Of a stretch of 64,000 nt of DNA, positions 24,559 through 32,775 are shown one piece after another. The DNA is from Nectonema munidae (Eukaryota; Nematomorpha; Nectonematoida; Nectonematidae), in assembly GCA_030549495.1 (NCBI GenBank), contig JAUIRK010000005.1, positions 62,001-126,000 on the forward strand, written 5' to 3'. How positions within the stretch are numbered: the stretch's first letter is position 1; each line of letters starts with the position of its first letter. The translations under genes were made by a program, and so were the position numbers. The notes under the pieces were generated by a model. It was given only the letters and a program-made list of their open reading frames with translations. It ran no database searches and was not told the origin of the DNA.

Positions 24559-25803
24559 AAAATTAAAAGAAAAATTTTAACTGCTTAAATGTAGTAATAG
24601 ATGCTAGTTATTATTAAATTGAATCAATTAGTTATTAACCTATTTTTTGAAATGTTTAAGGAATTTTCTTATCATCCGAAAATTCATTTAACATTGTAAA
24701 ATTTATTTATGTTTTATTTATTTTTAAATGGTAATTATCTAAGATTTTTAAATGGTAATTATTTTGAAAGTTGGAGATTTTATTAAATTTATTTTTATCT
24801 CTTACATTTTTTTAAATTCAAAACATAGCTGATTTTAAATTTTTTGAGTTAGGGTATAATCGTTATTTTCTAAATTCTAAGTAAAGCTTTCCACTGAATA
24901 GCTCATTTTTTTTAAACTTTCTAAATTATTTTTTTAATTTCTGGTTTTTTATCATTTTTTTTACTAATTCTTAGTAAAATCTTCTTTAACGGTTTCGGTT
25001 TTAAAATCAGTTATGCGTAAAATATGGGCTTGAAAAATTTGTGAATTTTTTTTATACAAAATTCTAAATTACAGTAGGGCATGCCATAATCAATTTCCAC
25101 ACAAAATTACGTTTTGAGTGAGTGGGTGGATTTCGAAGAAAATTTCTGAAATTTTGCGTGCTAGCACTTTTTACGATAAACCTTGAACTTTTTAATCAGA
25201 TAATGTTGCGCTAAGTTGAAGATTATAGGTTTATTCGAGAAAATGTTAAATCAGCTAAGGATTTCTATTTTGCGATATGCCAATCTTGAGAGTAAAAGAT
25301 AAAGTTAGTGTGATGATAATCTCTCATATACTTCATACATATATGATGTCCCCCATTAGAGGGCGGGGGGAGGGCTTCAAAAAGTTAAAAATTTTCACGG
25401 ATGTTATTTATGTATGATCCCTTGCAGTGTGATGAGGATTTAACCCCTATCTCATACATCATGCTAATAAACTAAGCAATTACTAAAAAATTTTCTTCAA
25501 TTTTAAAGGAATTTTTCTTTGAAACTTGTATTTTATTTTTTTCATTAAAATTTGCAATATATTTGCTCTTTTTCAGCTGTAAGGCTGTAATTTTTCCTCC
25601 AATGCAGAAGATTTAGCGTTCTTTGTAACAGGTGACACGGCTGGTTTAATATTGTGTTTTTATGAGTAATTTAGATTTTTGTCACGCATTTTGGGTACTC
25701 TGTGGGTAGGTCGTATCAAAAACGTTTTTTGACGTTTTGCACGGCAATTTGACCATAGATATCACCTCTCGGAGTTATCATACTCAAAGCTAAAATCGAA
25801 AGC
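24559..25803. other. No gene recognised
   Basis: Very AT-rich; 25340-25440 is a GC-richer patch with GTCCCCCATTAGAGGGC and a run of G. No coding motif was seen. Confidence 0.45.
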
Positions 25804-26016
25804 TTGATAACGTCAAATGGACATATTTTGAAGTTTTTAGCAACATATAGTTACATGCTAAATCCAACTGACCTGGCATTTTCAAAAATAAAAAAATTAG
25901 CAAAACAAAAATTGGGTAAAACAAGATTTATTAGTCACAAAACATGTTCTAGAAATTGTTTGTCACAGTCCAATCAATCACGCTACCAAATGTTATTAAA
26001 GAAGCCTATTTCTTAA
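25804..26016 (+). mobile_element. IS630/Tc1-type transposase tail
   Basis: Plus-strand frame reads FLATYSYMLNPTDLAFSKIK, matching the last catalytic block of IS630-Tc1-mariner transposases (xPPYSPxLNPIExxFSKIK), although the expected Glu after P is replaced (PTD). The preceding catalytic blocks are absent. A fragment of a plain DNA transposon. Confidence 0.6.
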
Positions 26017-26118
26017 TTAACAGCGAAGAATGTAAAAGTTATATAACACGCCGTGATGAATAAAGCAGGGGCGCACATCCGGGAAGGGGCGAGGGTCAAA
26101 AAAATCAAAATAAAAAAG

Positions 26119-26194
26119 ATGAACTTAAAATGAAAAAGGACAAACTTAAAATGAAAAAGGACGGACTTAAAGTGAAAAAAACGAACTTAAAATC
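26119..26194 (+). repeat. Short 21-bp tandem repeat
   Basis: About 3.5 units of the word AACTTAAAATGAAAAAGGAC with few mismatches, in an otherwise unassigned stretch. Confidence 0.85.
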
Positions 26195-26229
26195 TCCAAA
26201 GATGCTACTCCGACTCCACACCCTGATTG

Positions 26230-27650
26230 TCACATCCACCTCTAAGTCACAGGGATTTTTCAGTTAGGCACAGTGCTAAACTCCTAATAATGCACTTCCT
26301 TCCACCTTTTCTAACACTTGTATACATTCCAGGCGTGTTCGCTCTTGTTATAACCCAGCCAATGGCATTATAAAAATGCCATTTTCCACCTCTTACAAGT
26401 TCTGTAACATGAGTAATCTCTAGCAATTTTGTTGAAAATACCAACACTAGCTTTATACTTGTTAATCAAAATAGTTTGGGGCTTTCTTTGATTCCCAATT
26501 GTTTCAATTCTTGAAAGGTGCTAGCTAGACATTACGTAGACAGGTCTAAAGCTTTTCTATGCTTATGTGGAATATAAATAGTGAGAGAGTCGTATTCCGT
26601 GTATAAGAATCTGCTTTCATAGTCTACTAGCTTCAAGTCTTTCAAAGCAGTAACAAGTCTTTTTACCAGGGGTGCGGAGTCGGATAATATAAGGTCCGAC
26701 TCCTAAATTTTTGAATGCTGAATCTTACTTCGACTCCCACTCCTTTTATGATACCTCCTCTAACTCCGACTCCTTAACACTTTAGTTTAACACTCATACA
26801 CACAGAAATACAGAGAATATTCAAAGAAAATCAGTTATATGACAATTACTGCTATTTTATTTTGGAGTTAAAAACTGAAAACCATAAAAATTAAAAATAA
26901 GAAGCTTATTTTTTGCAAAATTTAACAGGCGAAAACGTTGCAAGTTGAAAATCGAAATAGCGGAAGTTTTCACGAAAAAATGAATGCCAAAACAATTCAA
27001 GAAATATAAGATTGAATAAATGACGAATTTGTGTGAGAGAGAAAATGTATGCTCAACACTTGGTGAAGGATTTTTCATTACATTATTAAGATTTGGTAAG
27101 AAAACTTAGCATCATTCATGCCATTGCTAGCAACTAGCAAGTTTTTGTTATTGTGCTTCATTACATTACATCAAAACAGTAAACAAGTTATAAAACAAAC
27201 AAAAGTTGTTTGAAAACATTTTGAAGTTGAATCGAATGAATTTTCGGAGTCGGAAAAAGAAACTTCGACTCCTTGTTTTCAAAAATAACAATCCGACTCT
27301 TACTCATACTTTAAGATAAAAATCACCGACTCTCTACGACTCCGCAGCTCTGCTCTTTACAATGTTTGGAGCTTTAAAGTATTTTTTATCACTCAATCCC
27401 GTGACATAAACTTAACTTGAAAGTACATAAAAGCTTACAGAGTCGACAACGTGATACACTTTCATGCGATATCTTCCTGGTTTTGAAGGGTCATGCACTT
27501 TTATTGGTGATATTCCTCTAAACTTTACAAGCTGCTCATATGTAATCCTTGAGTGCTTGTGACAACTTTTGAAAAATACATTATGTACCTTATGAGTAAT
27601 AATCTATCTGAAGCATCTCTATTCTTTTTAGAGTCAAATCTTATAAAAAT
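26230..27650 (-). mobile_element. piggyBac transposase relic, split by a hAT MITE
   Basis: Minus strand. Upstream part (27640-27361): FILINIFIRFDSKKN, then DRLLLIRYIMYFSKVV, then KFRGISPIKVHDPSKPGRYR and MKVYHVVDS, equivalents of the piggyBac central DDE core (RFxxIxRFLHF, DRLxKIRP, KGRxxxxxxxPxKPxRYGIK). Downstream part (26660-26230): EYDSLTIYIPHKHRKALDLS and KYKASVGIFNKIARDYSCYR followed by CKRWKMAF, equivalents of the (V/I)SYVPKKNKxVxLLS and YNxTKGxVDxxDxxxxxYSxxRxTxRWP blocks. Several frame changes; no terminal repeats found. The two halves are separated by the hAT insert at 26668-27352. Confidence 0.8.
26668..27352. mobile_element. hAT MITE with GGAGTCGG ends, in piggyBac
   Basis: 685 bp; begins CAGGGGTGCGGAGTCGG and ends CGACTCCGCAGCTCTG, inverted. 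Flanking 8-bp direct repeats CTTTTTAC (26660-26667) and CTCTTTAC (27353-27360) differ at one base. Subterminal regions are rich in GGAGTCGGA / TCCGACTCC words on both sides (26690-26775 and 27245-27340), typical of repeated transposase-binding motifs. No recognisable transposase inside, though the minus strand is open at 27078-26857. Confidence 0.85.
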
Positions 27651-28420
27651 ATTGATCAAAATGAACATATCTCTGCTGATTGTGGCTTTTAGAAAAGGTT
27701 CTCACAAAACTTTATATATTTAGTTTAGGTTGATCTATAGATTAGCCCATGTGAAACAAGCAACCAAGATAAGCCTAAAGATCTTCCAAATAAAACCTCT
27801 TATAGCAGTAGCGTAAATTTTCAAAGGAAGGCTCAGCTTTAGAAAACATTTTATTGGACACGTCAATGAAAATTTGTAGTTGAATATTAGGGATATATTA
27901 GATGTATACATTTTTATGTACTAACGGGTGCGAAAGCGGATGAGGATAGCGAATTTGACATCCTAGTGGATGCAGATAGCAAAAGTTAGGGTTTCAGATA
28001 ACATACGCTTTATAATACTAAAAATTTTTTAGAGAATATATTATTGCAAAAGCTAAGTTTACCAGTTCAAAAAAGCTTATTTATCACAGTTACAAGATTT
28101 CCTACGTTTTATATAAAAAAAAATCTAGAAAAAAGAACAAAAAATACTTTCAATATAATTTTCTTTATTCACTTTCTACTAACGTGAATTGTGAATGAAA
28201 ATAAATTGTTGAAATTGATTTAAAAAAGCACATTTAAATTCTTGTGTGCCATAAGCCAAAATTCACTCTTATCTCTAAAGTTAATATATTCCAACTGTTT
28301 TTTGAGTTCGTTTATGAATGACTAAAATAAAAAAATTTGAAAGATATTCGGAGAAAATAATTGGGAGAAAAATAAAAAAAATTTTTTTTTTAATTTTGCT
28401 TTTATAAAAAATATAGGTGT
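27651..28420. other. No gene recognised
   Basis: AT-rich. 27928-27990 has repeated GCGGATGAGGATA / GTGGATGCAGATA words; a similar GCGGATGAGG is at 29284 beyond the piggyBac copy, so the two may be halves of one older repeat split by that insertion. Confidence 0.4.
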
Positions 28421-28424
28421 TTAA

Positions 28425-29234
28425 CCTTCCCATGCCCAAAACGGGATCAGAAGTGACCCCAGTATGACAAATTATTCAGTAACTTTTAAACGAATGCAAA
28501 TATTTTTGAGAATTTTAGGTTTTCTATATGAACGTTGTGCAAAACATAGCGGGAAAACTTGATTGAAATAACTATGTAATTTCTGTAGTTATGCCACCCA
28601 AAAAAGCATGGGGTTGATTATGGCCCTATTTCGGGCTAGTATATATACATAAAACTTTATCATTCAGTGTTTACATGAAGTAAAAATGACCGATATGGTA
28701 TGGCCGATTTGCGAAAATCTCCACAAGTGAACTCAAGCATGTTCCTATTAACAGGTGACGTGACGGTGGTATCGTATGTTCCACGTAAAAATAAAGCAGT
28801 CGTTCTGCTATCTAGTCAACATCTTGATCATTCAATCAGCACCTCAGAAGATGAGAAACCAAGCATGATTTGGATTATAACAAAACAAAAAGTGCAGTAA
28901 ACAGTGCCGACAAGATGTTGAAAGAATTTTCTTGCCACAGAATCTCAAAAAGATGCCCATTTGTTCTTCTCACACATATTATCAATGTTTGCGCTTTGAA
29001 TGCATATGTGCTGTATAAAAACAAATATCCATAAACGTCAATGACGAGACTAGACTTTCTCAAGAAACTGGTCACTAAACTTGTGAAACCTACTATCAAA
29101 ATAAGAGCTGTTCCTCCATGAACAGAAATACCCGCTTTAGTCCAAACGGCCATGGAAAAAAATACGTTGGGGTCAAATATGACCACATTTGGGGCAACCG
29201 AGATTGTGGAAACGTTTTGGACAGTGGAAGGTTA
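28425..29234 (+). mobile_element. piggyBac element, internally deleted, both ends present
   Basis: TTAA at 28421-28424, 5' end CCTTCCCATGCCCAAAAC, 3' end GTTTTGGACAGTGGAAGG followed by TTATTAA (29232-29238): inverted repeats of about 18 bp in the piggyBac pattern. Subterminal GATCAGAAGTGACCCC and GGGGTCAAATATGACC lie near opposite ends. The plus strand encodes only the transposase C-terminal half: VTVVSYVPRKNKAVVLLSSQ (28755), then DYNKTKSAVNSADKMLKEFS and CHRISKRCPFVLL (28880-28960), NAYVLYKN (29000). The N-terminal half and the first catalytic Asp residues are missing; one frame change near 28870 and a stop at about 29033. No cysteine-rich tail. Confidence 0.9.
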
Positions 29235-29421
29235 TTAAAATTTTGGATGCAAATACTATTGTGAAAATCAAAATGAAAATGATTTGCGGATGAGGGTGTA
29301 AAATTTTTTTGAGGATAATACCTAAACCTTGATAAAGCCTATTTTCGCCTAACCCTTTAATAGATTTTGTATTTGTAAAGTATACATCTGTTATGAAAAA
29401 AACAAAATCTATTAACTTGTT

Positions 29422-30171
29422 CTATATATGTAGATAGAATATCATATCTATCATTTTCACTGAGTTTTTCTTTGGTACACTTATAGATGTACATTGTGAG
29501 ACTTTGACCAAAAAATAAAATTTAAAAGGATCAGAAAGGCATTTAGCAATTTCTTTAGGACCGGGTGGAGACAAAGCAACTTTTCTAATATTTGCAGATA
29601 AAACTAACCAGCGAATCCGATGGCAAATCTTCTCCACTACTTGAATCCATTATTTCGAAATCACTAGAATAATGCACATCCGATCCAAAATTTCCACTAC
29701 CAAGATCACTTGAATTGCTATCGGAACTTCTATATTGAATAATGTTCACGCATTTGATGCAACACTTTTTAGCGCAAAATTTATCGCTATGAAACAGATG
29801 TTTTGTAGAGAAATAAGAGTACAAATCAATTAGGCTTGTATTTATGTAAGAAAAAAGACACGAAGTAGACTTTGGTTGGAAAACATATTATATTTTGTAA
29901 AGATATGGATTCATGTATAAATAAAAAGAGGCATGCGCTAAGTAAATTTTAAATATTAACGCCATCTTTAGAAATAAAATTTTTATCAATTCTTTATTAT
30001 GTCCTGACTGATTTTTATATTCTAATATCAAGAATTCTAGAAAATTCTAACTTTAAACTTTCCAATAATTTAAAAAATCTTTAGAAATGTGAACAACGAC
30101 CCCTTTTCAAAATGGGAGTAAATCTCCCTCCTTCCTTGGAGGTTGTACAAAACTATCCGTCCTGCGAGGAG
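29422..30171 (-). mobile_element. Possible piggyBac 5' end and N-terminal relic
   Basis: On the minus strand, a TTAA (30175-30172) is followed by CTCCTCGCAGGACGG, a piggyBac-like start, and about 350 bp later by an open frame (29824-29585) with an acidic-serine N-terminus (SDSNSSDLGSGNFGSD, then SSGEDLPSDS). A further frame (29637-29422) has SPPGPKEIAKCLSDPFKFYF, reminiscent of the G-P-x-x-x-x-x-x-P-x-x-F-F-xx-F block ahead of the DDE core. The opposite end was not found. Inference from layout; moderate to low confidence. Confidence 0.38.
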
Positions 30172-30175
30172 TTAA

Positions 30176-30891
30176 CGTATAATATTTTTTTGACTTCTCT
30201 TTAATATTGTATTTTTTGTTTGGTTTCTTTCATACACAATATAACAAAAAAATATTTATAAAATAAAAGAATACTTTCACATTTCAAGGATATGTAAAAA
30301 TATTCTTTATGCGCTTTATCAATGTTTTTAAAAAAAGATACTAATTTTAATAATAGAGAAAAGTAATTTTACTATTACAAGATGATGTTGAGGATAGAGG
30401 CTCAAGATCATGGCCACCGACCCCCAACTTGGGGATAAGATGTAGAAGAAGAAAAGTAATCTTACAATTTATGAGGTAAATATGGTTTATTCAAAAAAGC
30501 CTATGAAATGTAATTTGCCGTATAGTCACGGAAATTACAAAATGTTTTTATTATACCTTGTACGGGACGAATCTTCTCATTATTAAAAATGGCCTTAGCG
30601 TATTCTTTAAAAAAATAAACCATTTTGCTAGAATTATTCGGTATTTGTTACGAACATAGATGCATATGAACGCGTAAGTAAATTGTTAAAAAAGAATCTA
30701 ACTCTGTTAATAATAAGGGGTTATGTGTTCGAAGATATTTTTGTGAATTCTGATTTGACTCCACACTTCTGCGTTATGTTTCACTGTAATTTCATCGTTA
30801 TGTTAATTTAGGGTAAACCAAGAAAGATAATTTTTATTAAAAAATTTAGTAAATAAATTAGGTTTAATTATAGCATGTTTAAGAGATTAAT
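30176..30891. other. No gene recognised except a candidate exon at 30557
   Basis: 30240-30345 resembles 60780-60940 (shared AAGAATACTTT, ACATTT and TTTATCAATG/TTTATTGATG words). 30395-30450 is GC-richer (CATGGCCACCGACCCCCAAC) and ends in AGAAGAAG, like a LINE 3' tail. Confidence 0.4.
30557..30623 (-). CDS. Candidate first coding exon, product unknown
   Basis: Minus strand ATG at 30623 in a good context (CAAAATGG) opens 22 codons, MVYFFKEYAKAIFNNEKIRP then VQ, and runs into CAAG/GTATAA, a usable donor at 30557. I do not recognise the product and could not find a second exon downstream. May be chance. Confidence 0.2.
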
Positions 30892-31119
30892 TTAAAAATA
30901 CAAATCATGTGAAATTCCTCTGAGGTATTCAGTTAAATCACGATTTTCAAAATCATTGACGATGCGTCGGATCCTTTCTGCAGTGTCTTTATATTTCTTT
31001 TTGCGACCTGGAATTTCTGAATCCGCCTTATACTGCTCCATTATAACTTCATTTCTTGCTTGTTCATTCTTCAAAATATCCAAAAAATTCCATATCATAG
31101 GATGAGAACAACCAAACAC
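30892..31119 (-). mobile_element. FLYWCH/MULE-type transposase C-terminus
   Basis: Minus strand reads HPMIWNFLDILKNEQARNEV, then KKKYKDTAERIRRIV and LTEYLRGISHDLYF before a stop at 30892. The order H-P-x-I-W-x-F, K-K-Y-x-D-x-A-x-R-I and Y-L-R-G-I-x-H-x-L matches the conserved tail of MULE-transposase proteins with FLYWCH zinc fingers that are common in arthropods. The catalytic part upstream (above 31120) is not there, so this is a fragment. Confidence 0.62.
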
Positions 31120-31586
31120 CTGGTTGACTTAAAACATACTCTAGAGGCATTTTGAGGGCTCAAAATATTATTAATAAAAATGAACAAGAAACTGTAAGCG
31201 AGGTGTATATATACACACAATGTGAGATTAACCTGTGAATTAATTAACCACAATGAAGTATCGGTAGTTTAAGATAATGACCATAAGTCTATGTTTAAGC
31301 GGATTTTTACAAACATTTTTATAAAATTTTTTACCCTACTTTATTATTAAAATTATCTTGTTTTAAATGAGTGATAAAAAATTCAGCAAATCAAGCGTTT
31401 TTTTGTATATTTATTTCCATTATGGAAGAATAAAACAAATATTCTAAATGTTCATTTGTATTTAGGTATCTGTTAAAGACTCAATGCCTATTTGTAAAGT
31501 ACGCCAAGCTTCTCCATGCAACCTATTGCTATCTATGCTATTTTCGCACAAAATAATAGAAAAATCAAGAAAATCATTTTTCTAAT
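31120..31586. other. Upstream region of the RSF1-like gene
   Basis: AT-rich intergenic DNA. No clear TATA box or start-site motif could be picked out; TATATATACACACA at 31204-31218 is a microsatellite-like patch. Confidence 0.4.
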
Positions 31587-32708
31587 ATGATGAGTGATGT
31601 TACGTGTTTACCAGATTTCGTTTGTGTTTACACGTTTATTCAAAAATTTGGAAGATTGAAATTAAATCTACCTCACCATTCCATATCCAGTTTTGTTGAT
31701 TTGTTGAAGTGTGAAAAAGGAGATTCTTTTAAATCTATTCTTTTTCAACTTTTACGTGGAATCGGAAAAAAGATAACAAATGTAGAAAGGCGTGATGAAA
31801 ATATCTTGCTAAAATTCTGCTCTACAAATCTTCCAGATATTTCAAAAGAAATAGAAATTCATGAAGGCATATCTCGCATAAGTTGTAAATCGAAATTGGT
31901 TTTAATCAGAATACTGCTAGAACGACAGTTTGATTCTAACAATCGCTTCATCAAATTCATAGGTGAATGCGATCCCATTTCATTAAGATTTCAACCTGTG
32001 GGTATGGATAGGGATGGAATGAGATATTGGTGTATAGTTGACGAAAGCGAAACCCTTCTACTAAAAGACTCTGACACAGAAGACATCTGGAAGTTAGTAG
32101 CTAACGATAGATCAAGTATACTTCACTTCATCGAAGAAATGCACCAAAGCATTGAAGACATCTCCTGTGACGATAAAAAATGTCAATCGAAAGTGTTTAA
32201 ACTTACATGCACGAATTCAAACTGTAAATCAGTTTACCATTGCAACTGCATTCCTTCAAACCTACAACCATTTGATAGAGATTCAAAATGGATTTGTCCA
32301 AACTGCGTGCACAAAAATCTTCTCAAAATTCTACAACTTAAATTAGATGAGTTGGATGCTCGAATCAGAGAATCTGAATTAATAATAAAGAGACAAGCGA
32401 GGCTGGCATTAAACGAAAGTAACATACTTAAAACCAGTGTTAGAAGAAGTACACGAAGCAATGAAAACAGATACAGTGATTTTTTGCAAGAATACGACCG
32501 AATGATAGATGAAGCTATTGAAAGTTATAGTAGTAGTAGTAGAAACAATACTGATAGTGATGAAGCAATACCTCCAGTCATAAAATGCGAGCAGATTAAA
32601 GAAGAAATCTTCTTATGTGATCAAACATCCTTATACGAAGAAAAGAATTCAGAGTCTGCTACCAATAAGGAATTAAAAATTAATGATCATGACTACGTCG
32701 GTATATAA
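31587..32708 (+). CDS. RSF1: RSF1-like chromatin remodelling subunit, compact and intronless
   Basis: 373-residue uninterrupted frame. RSF1 partners the ISWI ATPase in nucleosome spacing. Residues 8-60 resemble the RSF1 N-terminus (LPDFVCVYTFIQKFGRLKLN); 99-150 match its WHIM-like region (CKSKLVLIRILLERQFD, then LRFQPVGMDRDGMRYW). A PHD finger follows with Cys194, Cys199, Cys208, Cys213, His218, Cys221, Cys237 and Cys240 and the WICPNC ending; both first Cys pairs are C-x4-C, wider than the usual C-x2-C. Then LKLDELDARIRESE (helix), RRSTRS and YDRMIDEAIES, in the same order as human RSF1. Vertebrate RSF1 is about 1440 residues; here the long acidic middle is missing. Start chosen at the first of two ATGs at the frame opening. 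It may be a retrocopy or a streamlined orthologue. Confidence 0.86.
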   Translation: MMSDVTCLPDFVCVYTFIQKFGRLKLNLPHHSISSFVDLLKCEKGDSFKSILFQLLRGIGKKITNVERRDENILLKFCSTNLPDISKEIEIHEGISRISCKSKLVLIRILLERQFDSNNRFIKFIGECDPISLRFQPVGMDRDGMRYWCIVDESETLLLKDSDTEDIWKLVANDRSSILHFIEEMHQSIEDISCDDKKCQSKVFKLTCTNSNCKSVYHCNCIPSNLQPFDRDSKWICPNCVHKNLLKILQLKLDELDARIRESELIIKRQARLALNESNILKTSVRRSTRSNENRYSDFLQEYDRMIDEAIESYSSSSRNNTDSDEAIPPVIKCEQIKEEIFLCDQTSLYEEKNSESATNKELKINDHDYVGI

Positions 32709-32751
32709 AATCAAATCACACAACTCTTTATTATGAATTTTTATGAAAGGC

Positions 32752-32765
32752 AATAAATATTTATT
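32752..32765. terminator. Palindromic shared polyadenylation signal
   Basis: AATAAATATTTATT is a perfect palindrome that gives AATAAA on both strands. On the plus strand it lies 44 nt after the RSF1-like stop; on the minus strand it lies 10 nt after the SSR2 stop (32776). Function as a bidirectional 3'-end signal is inferred from position. Confidence 0.7.
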
Positions 32766-32775
32766 GATGCTCGTT

